A stretch of DNA of 64,000 bases from Actinophytocola oryzae (GTDB lineage Bacteria; Actinomycetota; Actinomycetes; Mycobacteriales; Pseudonocardiaceae). Position 1 is the first letter of the stretch; every line of letters begins with the position of its first letter. The stretch covers positions 434,001-498,000 of the forward strand of contig NZ_SOCP01000001.1 in NCBI RefSeq assembly GCF_004364325.1. The letters run 5' to 3'. Below, one piece after another: positions 1 to 7,563 of this stretch. The notes beneath the pieces are model-generated. The model was not told the origin of the DNA and did no database searches. It worked only from the letters and a program-made list of their open reading frames with translations. Position numbers and translations under genes: made by a program.

Positions 1-413
1 CCGCTCCGCCCGGTCGGCCAGCACCCGGAGGCGTTCGATGACCCGTCTGCGCCAGTCCTGTTCGGACAGTCCGGCGTTGGGGTAGGACATGACGCTGATG
101 TAGGGGCAGTCGAGCATGCGGCACCGGCGGGTCAGCACGTCCAGCTCCTCGAGATCGTCCTCGAACGGCGTGGTGACCGGCCGGCCCGCCCCCCGATCCG
201 CGAGTCGACACACACGACGTCCTTGTCGGCCTGGCTGATCGAGCGCGCGACGAGAGCGAAGGTGGCGTCGTCCACTTCGGACAGCGGAACGCCGTCCACG
301 GTCCGCAGCTCGATCGCGCTGAGACTCGCCGCGTCGAGGGCGGCCAGCTGGCCACGCAGGTCGGGTGCCGCCTCGTCGCCGATGCCGGCGAGGGTGACCG
401 GGTCAGCCGGCAT
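1..413 (-). pseudogene. Sugar phosphate isomerase/epimerase (IolE-like), frameshifted and cut by the window edge
   Basis: The minus-strand product reads MPADPVTLAGIGDEAAP from an ATG at 413, with a good GAGAGG ribosome site upstream. It continues through ELRTVDGVPL and VCVDSRIG, typical of the N-terminal half of TIM-barrel sugar phosphate isomerases/epimerases. At a run of six C (191-196, G on the coding strand) the frame is lost. In the next frame the family sequence resumes (TTPFEDDLEELDVLTRRCR, then YISVMSYPNAG) and runs off the left edge. One missing base in the G run explains this. It could be a true pseudogene or a sequencing error in a homopolymer. The C-terminal half lies outside the window, so the substrate cannot be judged. 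Confidence 0.75.
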
Positions 414-956
414 CGGACCGCCTCTCGTGGGGATCGCGTCGCAGAGTCGCCGCATGGCCTCCGTTTGCCGGCTGGTGGTTCCTGCGCCCGACATTTCCGG
501 GACCGCCGCAACGTCAAGATGGCTGTGGTGGGCGTCCCGTAGAGAGTGAACGTACCGCCGGCACGGCCCCGACGGCGGTGGTTGAGAGCTGGTGAGGCCA
601 CCAGACAAAGGCGGCCTCACGGCCGCCGCATCATCCGAGTGTGGTGGGACTCTCCTCATAGGACCGGATTCATCGCTGTTGATCATCGATTCCACGGGGC
701 TTTCCGCAATACGCCCTCCTGGATGATGATCGTCGTGAGATATCGGGAATTTTCGTGCTGAGCCGTGTTGTGGCCAGGCGGGGACAACTACCCAACGTCA
801 CTTGCAAGTCACGCTGAACCTGCATTTACTCCGAGGTTGAAGAGGGCTAAGGTCTCTACCTGGCAGCCGGGTCGGACCAATTGCCGTGAATACCGGCGAA
901 CCGCGTGTCGAATTATGCACAGCTGAATGCTGCGCTGATACAGGGAGTTTCCCCCG
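414..956. other. Intergenic stretch between divergent genes
   Basis: About 540 bases separate the leftward isomerase remnant from the rightward roadblock pair, and no convincing gene is visible on either strand. The right half (about 650-940) is richer in A and T than the flanking genes and presumably carries the promoter of the roadblock genes. The only structure seen is a perfect 10-bp palindrome, ACTTGCAAGT, at 800-809. Confidence 0.5.
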
Positions 957-977
957 ATGGCCAGGAGAACGAACAGC

Positions 978-1355
978 ATGAATGTGGAGACGGCGCTCAA
1001 GGAGGCAATGAGCATCGACGGTGCGGCAGGCGCCGCGCTGGTGGACTTCGAGAGCGGCATGTCGCTCGGCACGCTCGGTGGCGGCGACTGGCTCGACCTG
1101 GAGGTGGCGGCGGCCGGGAACACCGAGGTCGTGCGGTCGAAGATGCGGGTGATGTCCGCGCTGGCGCTCGACGACACCATCGAGGACATCCTGATCACGC
1201 TCGGCAGGCAGTACCACCTGATCCGGCTGATCGGCGAGACCGGCAGGGGTGGTGGCCCGACCCTGTTCCTGTACCTGGTGCTCGACCGAGGCCGCGCCAA
1301 CCTGGCGCTCGCACGTCACCACCTCAGGCGCATCGAGGGTGACCTGACGGTATGA
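978..1355 (+). CDS. Roadblock/LC7 domain protein, first copy
   Basis: A small single-domain protein of about 125 residues. Markers are ALVDFESGMSLG near residue 22 and a C-terminal LVLDRGRANLALARHHLRR. Roadblock/LC7 proteins regulate small GTPases; in actinomycetes they usually sit in conservons (histidine kinase, roadblock protein, DUF742 protein, GTPase). No kinase or GTPase is present here. I chose the ATG at 978 because AGGAG lies 10 bases upstream; an ATG at 957 (GGGAG at 943-947) would add seven residues. The stop overlaps the next start as ATGA, so the two roadblock genes are translationally coupled. No partner GTPase can be named. Confidence 0.8.
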   Translation: MNVETALKEAMSIDGAAGAALVDFESGMSLGTLGGGDWLDLEVAAAGNTEVVRSKMRVMSALALDDTIEDILITLGRQYHLIRLIGETGRGGGPTLFLYLVLDRGRANLALARHHLRRIEGDLTV

Positions 1356-1843
1356 CCGCGGAAGTCGCCGACATGCCGAGAAACGGGCGGATGAAGGACA
1401 TGATGCGACCTGCCCTCCCGGCCGGTCATCGTGGCCCGCCGCCCAAGGAGGCGGTGGCCGAGGCCCTGCGCGCGGTGCACGGCGAGGACGACGACATCCT
1501 CGGCGGCATGCTGGTGGCGGGCGTCGATGGCATGGTCCTGGCCGCCGAGGTGAACGGGTTCCAGGCCGAGACGCACGGACACCAGGTCGACATGCTGGCG
1601 GTCATGGCGGCGGTCGCGGCAGGCATCTCGGGCCAGATCGCCGCACAGGCGGTCGTGGGGGAGGCCGCGGCCTGCATGATCGAGGGCACGTCTGGTCACG
1701 TGGCGGTCTTCCCACTGGAGCCGGCCATGGTACTGATCGTGTTCGGCCAGACAGAGGCCAACACCGGCCGCTTCAACCTGGCCGCCCGCAGCGTCCTGAC
1801 CCGCCTACGCGCGACGATCGCCGAGGCCCCGAACCAAACTTAG
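1352..1843 (+). CDS. Roadblock/LC7 domain protein, second copy
   Basis: A 163-residue protein with an N-terminal extension rich in Pro and Arg, then a roadblock fold from about residue 30. Family features include MLVAGVDGMVLAAEV, a long helix (DMLAVMAAVAAGISGQIA) and the closing strand VLIVFGQTEANTGRFNLAAR. It starts within the stop of the preceding roadblock gene (ATGA). The final 38 codons are the parent of a series of decayed DNA copies that follow the stop codon, so the 3' end of this gene has been repeatedly duplicated. A role in GTPase regulation is a family inference. Confidence 0.8.
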   Translation: MTAEVADMPRNGRMKDMMRPALPAGHRGPPPKEAVAEALRAVHGEDDDILGGMLVAGVDGMVLAAEVNGFQAETHGHQVDMLAVMAAVAAGISGQIAAQAVVGEAAACMIEGTSGHVAVFPLEPAMVLIVFGQTEANTGRFNLAARSVLTRLRATIAEAPNQT

Positions 1844-2328
1844 CCCGCGATGGCGTCATTCGCAGTGTCTGCGGCGACCGTCGGCACGGCGTCACCGCCG
1901 GTTCGAGTTGGCCGCTAGAAGTGTTCTGGGTTCGGCTTCGAGGCGATTCGGTGGGATCACCGACCGGACCTGGCTCGCGGTGGTGTCGTTTCGTCTGGAG
2001 CTGGTGTCGGGGCGAGACCGGCCGTTTTAACCTAGCCGGGGTGACGTTCTGGCCGCCACATGCCTCGATTGCCGAGGCCACGAACAGAATCTGGTTAGCG
2101 GTGGTGTTCGGCCAGGGCGAGGTCAACAGTGGCCGTCTCAACGTCGCAGCACGCGGAGTTCGGGTCGTGTGCGTGGGGCCTGCTGGCCAGAGTTGGTTGG
2201 TGGTGTCGGTTGTAGTGCTGATGGTGTTCGGCTGTCGGGGCGAACGCCGGTCGGGTCGACTTCGCTGCGCGCGGGGTTTTGTTCGTGTGCGTGAGGTGAT
2301 TGTCCAGGTTGCCGACCAGATCTGACCG
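1844..2328 (+). repeat. Tandem decayed copies of the 3' end of the second roadblock gene
   Basis: The segment holds about four degenerate units of roughly 105-125 bases, each resembling the last 38 codons of the preceding gene. Recognisable landmarks are GTGTTCGGCCAGGGCGAGG (2104-2122), ACCGGCCGTTTTAACCTAGC (2018-2037, against ACCGGCCGCTTCAACCTGGC in the gene) and CGATTGCCGAGGCCACGAAC (2068-2087, against CGATCGCCGAGGCCCCGAAC). A further unit begins near 2216 (GTGCTGATGGTGTTCGGC). Stops and frame changes make the units non-coding. A last copy lies beyond the transposase remnant, at 3225-3290. Confidence 0.75.
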
Positions 2329-2972
2329 GTGATTCTGATGGCATTCGCGCGGAGTGAACCTTTTTGTCCTGTGGTGGTTTCGTAGTTGTGTAGTACGTGG
2401 ATGGCTTTGGCGAGTCTGTCGATGCGGCGCGGGCTGATGCGGACTTGGTGCAGGATGCGCCAGTACTTCAGTTGGGCGTTAGCGCGTTCACCCGGACCGC
2501 GGAGCCGGGCGGGGGTCCGGTTGGCGTCCTTCTGCGACTCGGGTTTGTTCTTCCCCTTGTACGGGGTGATCACTCGTTCCCGGGTCGTGTCGTAGCCGTG
2601 GTAGTCCTTGTCGCCCAACGCGATCGGGCCAGCTTCCTCGAGTGTCGCGAGGATGTTCCAGGTCCGTGCCGCGGCGGTGTCGTCACGCTTCGCCTCGCGT
2701 GGCGCGTCCCGCAGCTTCGGCGCTCGCCTCGCGAGCAGTTCGACGGTTTCGTTCACATACCGCCGGCACGTCGTGGTCGACACCCCGATCCCGGCCCCGA
2801 CCTGCGCGAACGGCTTACCTTTGCGCAGGTAGACCAGCACCAGCAGAGCCTGCTGCCCGGGGTTGAGCGCCCGCCACACCGACCCAATCTCTCGACGATG
2901 GGCATGGAGCAGGCCGGACACGAAGGTGAGGGTCTGATGTGACGACGGCAGCGCGGCACGGTAGAACAACAC
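2329..2972 (-). pseudogene. IS5-type DDE transposase with internal deletion
   Basis: Reading leftward from a GTG at 2972 (AGGGG upstream) the product begins VLFYRAALPSS and keeps the helix-turn-helix half (NPGQQALLVLVYLRKG, VSTTTCRRYVNETVELLA). After KLRDAPREAKRDD it jumps to TWNILATLEEAGPIALGDKD. Intact relatives carry about 60 residues here, including the first catalytic Asp in a VLDGTLIPID-like segment. The C-terminal part (YKGKNKPESQKDANR, LRGPGERANAQLK) remains. Loss of the first acidic residue should make it inactive. No stop follows the family end near 2370; the frame runs on to 1773. Terminal inverted repeats and target duplications could not be found. It sits inside the roadblock repeat block. 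Confidence 0.75.
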
Positions 2973-2973
2973 C

Positions 2974-3034
2974 TGAAGCCCCTGGATACTCGGCAGAACG
3001 ATCTTGGTCGAAAGCGCTGCTACCAGGGGCTTCA
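2974..3034 (-). promoter_or_regulatory. 12-bp inverted repeat covering the transposase ribosome site
   Basis: TGAAGCCCCTGG at 2974-2985 and CCAGGGGCTTCA at 3023-3034 form a perfect 12-bp inverted repeat with a 37-base loop. On the minus-strand transcript the 3' arm contains the AGGGG ribosome site of the transposase, one base before its GTG. Read-through RNA would therefore mask the site. Similar hairpins limit translation of transposases from external promoters in known insertion sequences (established for IS10 and IS50); here it is inference. Confidence 0.5.
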
Positions 3035-3224
3035 CCACGTCCGGCGCCGGCACGCCGACGATCATCAACCTGTGATCAACAAGAAGCCCAGCCTGCCAAC
3101 GCATCCGAACCAGGATGAAACGACTCAGTGAACTTGGGTCGGGTCTTCGCGGCATGAGGTGTTCTGGTTTGTCTGCGCGTGACGATCGGCAGGGGTTGTC
3201 GACCGGCCTAGGCTGGCGTGGTCG

Positions 3225-3290
3225 TGGCGCTGACGGTGTTCGACCAGAGGTCGACACCGGCCGTTTCAACCTCAGATCGGTGGTGAGGTT
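3225..3290 (+). repeat. Detached copy of the roadblock 3'-end repeat
   Basis: GCTGACGGTGTTCGACCAG followed by GTCGACACCGGCCGTTTCAA matches the strand and order of the roadblock C-terminal coding repeat that ends the gene at 1843. It lies on the far side of the transposase remnant from the other units. The element therefore probably inserted into an existing repeat block. The stretch 3035-3335 otherwise holds no recognisable gene. Confidence 0.55.
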
Positions 3291-3335
3291 TCTTGTCCAC
3301 CTCTGGTGGGGGAGTCCCTGCCTCGACCACGTGCG

Positions 3336-5633
3336 TCATTCTGTGCGTAGGGACGTGAGTCGGGTTGCGCCGCGTAAGAAGGGGAGGGTCATCGTGGTTA
3401 TCAGTAGGGACAACGCCGTGGCGCCTCCGGAGAGTAGGGCTATGCCGGGCCAGTCGATGTCGACCGGCTGGTTGGTCAGGCGCATGATCAGCCATGCCAG
3501 GCTTACGCCCGTGGCTACGGCGATGACCACGCCCAGTGCGATCGGCAGGGTGATCTGCCACAGCAGCGACCTCACCAGTACGCCCCGCTGTACGCCCGTC
3601 GCCACGAGGATGGCCAGTTGTCGTCGGCGTTCGCGGATGTGTTCCAGTGCCAGCACCAGCAGGCTCACCCCGGCCAGCAGGAGGGTGAACACCGCGCCCG
3701 CGTACATGGCTGCGCGGATGGACTGGAACATCTCCTCCTCGTGTGGTGGCACCGGGTCGAACTCGTACGCCCACACCTGTGTGCGCCAGCGAAAACCCGC
3801 CAGTGCGTTGCGAACGCGCTCGGTGTCGTCGGCCGTGCCTGTCCCGTCCAGGTTCGCGTAGATCGTCACTGTGGTGTCCGGGAGCGTTGTGTTCGCCAGC
3901 GCTCCCGGGGTCACGATGATCGAGCCCCGCACCAGGCCGTCGGGGAGTGGTGTGTCGATGGTGTTCAGCTCGGTTGGCGTTGTCCACGTGCTCGTTACCG
4001 TGTAGTTGCTCGAGCCTGTCGGGTAATCGCGGAACTCGACCGTCTCGCCGGGTGTCATGGGTGTCGTGTCTTGTTCGCCTGACTGGTAGACCTCGCCGTC
4101 TGTGCAGTGGTGGACTCCGATGACCGCACGCATCGCCGGGCAGTCCAGTACCTGGAGGTCGTAGTAGGCCGTGTCGTCGACCGCGTACGCGGATACGTTG
4201 CGCACCTTGTGAGCGGCCTTTACCGCGTCCACTGTGGACAGTTCGGACAGTACGTTGTCCGCGTCTGCCGCGTTGGTGCTCACCTCCAGGTGTGGGTTCG
4301 CCTCCGCGGCCCGTGCGGCGGCGGGGTCGGTGTTGCCCTGCACGGTCATCAGTACCGTCTGGACGGCGATCGCGCCCGCCAGGATGACCGTGACGCCGCT
4401 GACCACCCTCGCGGACGTACCGCTGTCGAGCCGCAGCCTGCGGACCGCCAACTGCCACGACGGCGGTCCGCCCTCGATTCGGCCTGCCACCCGTTCGACC
4501 AGCCACGGCAACAGCACTGGCACGCCGACCAGTAGCAGCGTCGCGCCCGACGCCACTGCCCACGCCCATACGAACGAGTTCCTGTCGGCACCTGCCCTGG
4601 TCGCCAGCAGCGCGATCCCCGCCGCGACGATCGCCAGCCGCCACCACAGGCGGCGGCGCACCGGTCTGGCCTGTCGGACCACGCCGAGTGGCTCGATGAT
4701 GGTGCCGCGTAACGCGACCAGCGCGGTCAGCACCGACACTGCCGGGACGGCCAGCGCGATCACCGCCGCCGCAAGCGGGTCGGGCACCACGTCGCTGGGG
4801 TAGGAACGTATCCCGAACAACTCGACGTGTTCGGCGAAGAGGCGGGCTACGGCGAACAGGGCGGTGCCCAACACGAGCCCTGCCGCGGTCCCCACCAGCG
4901 ACTCCGCCGCCGCGATTCGTCGTACCTGGTGCGCGCCGGACCCGACCAGCCGCAATGCCGACAGCCGCCGATCCCGTTCGGCACCCGCGATCCGGCTTAC
5001 CGCGCTGACGAACACGAACACCGGTAGCAGCACCGCGACCCCACCGAGCAGTGCCAGCGCCATGAGACCCGGGTCGAGCGATCTCGGGTCGGTCGACCCG
5101 CCGAACCGGTAGACCTTCAGTGCGTCGGTGTCCTCGGCGAGCGTGGCGTCGGCGCCGACCCACGTCGTGAGGTCGTCGGGCGTGGGCACCAGGTCCTGGC
5201 CCAGGACGCCGGTGACCCGGTCCGGGAAGCGCGGCCGGAGCAGTGCGCCCTCCGGTCCGTCGAGCAACTCGGCCAGCGCCGGGGACACCAGCATCTCGCC
5301 GGGGCGCGGCAGGTCCCGCAGGCCTGCCGGCACGGGAGGGTGCTCGCCCGTCGCGTGGACGTAGGCGATGTCGATCGGCTCGTCGCGGAAGTTGGTCTGA
5401 CCCCTCGTGTAGTACACCGGGTCGACGCCGGCGATCTCCTCGGTGTTCGCGAGGTCGGCCGCCTGTCGCGCGTCGGCCTCGGCCGTCATCCGGTTCACCG
5501 ACGCCGCCACGAGCAGCACGAACGTCGCGATCGCGATGCCGACCGCGCCCAGCGCGAAGCGCACGAGCGAGGTCCGACCGCCGCCTACCGCCAGCCGGAC
5601 CCCGAGTGCGAGGTCCCCCATCCAGCCCTTCAT
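3336..5633 (-). CDS. FtsX-family ABC transporter permease
   Basis: A 765-residue membrane protein with the layout of large FtsX/MacB-type permeases. There is one N-terminal membrane segment (about 24-45), a periplasmic-side domain to about 190, a group of helices to about 430, a second soluble domain, and three C-terminal helices (AMYAGAVFTLLLAGVSLLVL, then LPIALGVVIAVATGVSLAWL, then IALLSGGATALSLLIT). These permeases normally work with an ABC ATPase in export or mechanotransmission, but no ATPase gene is adjacent. The ATG at 5633 follows a perfect inverted repeat by seven bases, which suggests a leaderless transcript under repressor control. Substrate unknown. Confidence 0.8.
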   Translation of the reverse strand: MKGWMGDLALGVRLAVGGGRTSLVRFALGAVGIAIATFVLLVAASVNRMTAEADARQAADLANTEEIAGVDPVYYTRGQTNFRDEPIDIAYVHATGEHPPVPAGLRDLPRPGEMLVSPALAELLDGPEGALLRPRFPDRVTGVLGQDLVPTPDDLTTWVGADATLAEDTDALKVYRFGGSTDPRSLDPGLMALALLGGVAVLLPVFVFVSAVSRIAGAERDRRLSALRLVGSGAHQVRRIAAAESLVGTAAGLVLGTALFAVARLFAEHVELFGIRSYPSDVVPDPLAAAVIALAVPAVSVLTALVALRGTIIEPLGVVRQARPVRRRLWWRLAIVAAGIALLATRAGADRNSFVWAWAVASGATLLLVGVPVLLPWLVERVAGRIEGGPPSWQLAVRRLRLDSGTSARVVSGVTVILAGAIAVQTVLMTVQGNTDPAAARAAEANPHLEVSTNAADADNVLSELSTVDAVKAAHKVRNVSAYAVDDTAYYDLQVLDCPAMRAVIGVHHCTDGEVYQSGEQDTTPMTPGETVEFRDYPTGSSNYTVTSTWTTPTELNTIDTPLPDGLVRGSIIVTPGALANTTLPDTTVTIYANLDGTGTADDTERVRNALAGFRWRTQVWAYEFDPVPPHEEEMFQSIRAAMYAGAVFTLLLAGVSLLVLALEHIRERRRQLAILVATGVQRGVLVRSLLWQITLPIALGVVIAVATGVSLAWLIMRLTNQPVDIDWPGIALLSGGATALSLLITTMTLPFLRGATRLTSLRTE

Positions 5634-5640
5634 GACGGTG

Positions 5641-5661
5641 ACTATACATTGAGTGTATAGT
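5641..5661 (-). promoter_or_regulatory. PadR-like operator and probable leaderless promoter of the permease
   Basis: ACTATACA-TTGAG-TGTATAGT is a perfect 8-bp inverted repeat with a 5-bp centre, resembling operators of PadR-type repressors. On the minus strand its distal half supplies TATAGT (5646-5641), placed seven bases before the permease ATG. That is the spacing expected of a -10 element whose transcript begins at the start codon. A bound repressor would cover the -10. No PadR gene is in the window. Confidence 0.6.
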
Positions 5662-5699
5662 TGGCGACAGTGGGGTCCGAGGAGGTGATGGCCGGTGGG

Positions 5700-6827
5700 T
5701 TAGAGAGGGGTTGCCCAGTCCAGCTGCCTGTGCAGCTCGTCCTCGTCGACGGGTGGTGAGCCCGGGCGGCTGGGGCCGGTGGACAGCTGTGCGCTCGCGG
5801 CGATGTTGGCCGCCACCCTGGGGCGGCGGAGGCGTTCGTACGTGGTCAGTGCCTCGGTCGTCGACCCGGTGTCGCGGAAGGACTTGGCGAGCACGACCGC
5901 GTCTTCCAGCGCCATCGACGCGCCCTGGCCCGTGGCGGGTGACGCGGCGTGCGCGGCGTCGCCGATGATCAGGACGCGGTCGGTGTGCCAGCGGGGCACG
6001 TCCGGCAGGTCGTGGGCGTTGGTCACCATCAGCTGGTCGGTGGCCGCGACGATGTCCGCGGCGGCCGTGGTGTCTCGGCGCAGCAGCGGGACGAGCTGGT
6101 CACGCCACCCGGTCGGGGTGCCGTGGGCGATCTCGTCCTCGGTGAGCCGCTCGTCGGTGACCCTGGCGAACCAGTACGTCTCGCCGTCGGGGGAGACCGC
6201 GTAGCCGAACGCGGCGGTGCTGCCGCGGATCATGTCGATCCTCGCAGGCGCGGTCGGTGGAGCGGCCTTGGTGGTGTAGCCGTAGAACACGCGCTGCCCG
6301 ACGTACCTCGGCGCCACCACGGCCGGATCGAGCAGCGGTCGCACCGTCGAGCCCAGCCCGTCGGCGCCGACGAGCAGGTCCGCCTCCGCCGTGCGACCGT
6401 CGCCGAACCGGGCCGTGACCCGGCCCGGCGCCTCGTCGACGGCCGCGAGGCGGGCGCCGTGGTGGACCGGGATGCCGCGCGCCGCCACGGTCGACCGCAG
6501 TGCCCGGCCGAGGTCGGCACGGCGAAGGCACTGGTACCGCGTCAGCCGGTCGGCCCCGGGGTTCAGCGGCGCCGTCGCCACCTCCTCACCGGTCGCCGCC
6601 GTCAGCCGCAGGCTCGTCAGCGGGAACGCGAGGTCCGCCACCGGTTCGGCGGCCCCCAGCTGCGTCAGCGCGAACATCCCGTTGCCCGCCAGGGTCAGGA
6701 ACGCGCCGATGTCCGCCCCGCTGTCGGGGTGCGCCTCGTACACCGCCACGTCGTGCCCGGCTTTGTCCATGGCCAGTGCCGCCGCGCAACCGGCGACTCC
6801 GCCACCGATGATCATGACTCGCCCCAT
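5700..6827 (-). CDS. FAD-dependent monooxygenase (aromatic-ring hydroxylase type)
   Basis: A 375-residue flavoprotein of the p-hydroxybenzoate hydroxylase class. The FAD-binding motif IIGGGVAGCAAALA sits at the N terminus. The region LLVGADGLGSTVR and the second FAD motif IGDAAHAASPATGQGASMALEDA near residue 290 complete the fold. Such enzymes use NAD(P)H and oxygen to hydroxylate or decarboxylate small substrates in the cytosol. A GAGGAGG ribosome site stands just upstream of the ATG at 6827. It lies downstream of the isochorismatase gene but is separated from it by a terminator-like repeat, so it is probably its own transcript. Substrate not predictable. Confidence 0.85.
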   Translation of the reverse strand: MGRVMIIGGGVAGCAAALAMDKAGHDVAVYEAHPDSGADIGAFLTLAGNGMFALTQLGAAEPVADLAFPLTSLRLTAATGEEVATAPLNPGADRLTRYQCLRRADLGRALRSTVAARGIPVHHGARLAAVDEAPGRVTARFGDGRTAEADLLVGADGLGSTVRPLLDPAVVAPRYVGQRVFYGYTTKAAPPTAPARIDMIRGSTAAFGYAVSPDGETYWFARVTDERLTEDEIAHGTPTGWRDQLVPLLRRDTTAAADIVAATDQLMVTNAHDLPDVPRWHTDRVLIIGDAAHAASPATGQGASMALEDAVVLAKSFRDTGSTTEALTTYERLRRPRVAANIAASAQLSTGPSRPGSPPVDEDELHRQLDWATPL

Positions 6828-6910
6828 CGAACCTCCTCGCGCCCGAGGGCAAGGCTAGAGCGAGGCCGAGCGCCACGCGGGCCGCCGGGCGGTCGTGACC
6901 CCTCGCCCCC

Positions 6911-6999
6911 AATGCATCGAAGGCGTCCTTCAGTACGCCCAGTGTTACGAAGGACGCCTTCAGTACGCCCAGCGTTACGAAGGCGTCCTTCAGTGCATT
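6911..6999. repeat. 30-bp tandem palindromic repeat, probable terminator
   Basis: Nearly three 30-bp units built on GAAGGCGTCCTTCAGTACGC, alternating with GAAGGACGCCTTCAGTACGC and separated by CCAGTGTTAC or CCAGCGTTAC. The whole is bounded by AATGCA (6911) and TGCATT (6999). The unit is itself palindromic, so long hairpins can form on either strand. It follows the end of the isochorismatase gene. A related single hairpin occurs at 51118-51172, so this is a dispersed intergenic family. Confidence 0.7.
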
Positions 7000-7011
7000 G
7001 GGCCGTGGTGG

Positions 7012-7563
7012 TCAGCTGACCGACTTGACCCACTCGTCGACGGTGACGACGTCCGCCTGGTGCGGGAAGACCTTCTCGGTCAGGACGCGGTGTACCTCGG
7101 GGTCGCCGTCCAGGCAGCCGTCGGACAGGACGGTCAGTGCGAAGTCCAGGTCGGCGGCCTGGCGCAGCGTCGACAGGACCACCCCGCTCGTCGCGATGCC
7201 CGTCAGCACGAGGCTGTCGATCTCGCCCGCGCGCAGGACCATCTCCAGGTCACTGCCGGCGAACGCGCTGACCCGCTTCTTGGTGACCACGATGTCCCCG
7301 GGCCGGGGCGCCACGTCCGCCGGGACCTCCATGGCGTCGCCGGAGAACCCGCCGGCGCTCCGGGTCGCGTTGAAGATCTTGTTGCGGGTGCTGATCTCCG
7401 GGAAGCCGGGCCGGAAGCCGATGACCACGTAGATCACCGGGACGCCCGCGCCTGTGGCGGCGTCGATGGCGCCCCGCAGCCGCGGCAGGTACCCGTCGTC
7501 GCCCGTGAAACGGTCCACGATGGCCTTCTGGACGTCCATCACGAGCAGCGCCTGCTTGGTCAT
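7012..7563 (-). CDS. Isochorismatase-family hydrolase lacking the nucleophilic Cys
   Basis: A 183-residue alpha/beta hydrolase of the isochorismatase/cysteine-hydrolase family. The catalytic Asp is in LLVMDVQ (Asp10) and the Lys in VTKKRVSAF (Lys95/96). At the usual Cys position the motif reads GIATSGVVLSTLR, with Val128 where amidase-type members carry Cys. That points away from a nicotinamidase-like amide hydrolase and fits either the Cys-free isochorismatase subgroup or an unstudied activity. The ATG at 7563 overlaps the stop of the upstream exporter gene as ATGA, with GAAGGGAAA as ribosome site. It is the last gene of a MarR-controlled operon. Confidence 0.8.
   Translation of the reverse strand: MTKQALLVMDVQKAIVDRFTGDDGYLPRLRGAIDAATGAGVPVIYVVIGFRPGFPEISTRNKIFNATRSAGGFSGDAMEVPADVAPRPGDIVVTKKRVSAFAGSDLEMVLRAGEIDSLVLTGIATSGVVLSTLRQAADLDFALTVLSDGCLDGDPEVHRVLTEKVFPHQADVVTVDEWVKSVS

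Noticed and set aside
546..761. A small plus-strand ORF upstream of the roadblock genes
   Set aside because: No ribosome site, no family resemblance and Arg-rich antisense-like composition.
2300..3130. Terminal inverted repeats and target-site duplication for the insertion sequence
   Set aside because: I looked for matching ends on both sides of the transposase and found only the short direct match AGTGAAC near 2356 and 3127, which is not an inverted terminal pair.
3208..5649. An 813-codon minus-strand frame overlapping the permease gene
   Set aside because: Its product is Arg/Gly-rich with no motif, whereas the frame from 5633 gives a clear permease with membrane helices and soluble domains.
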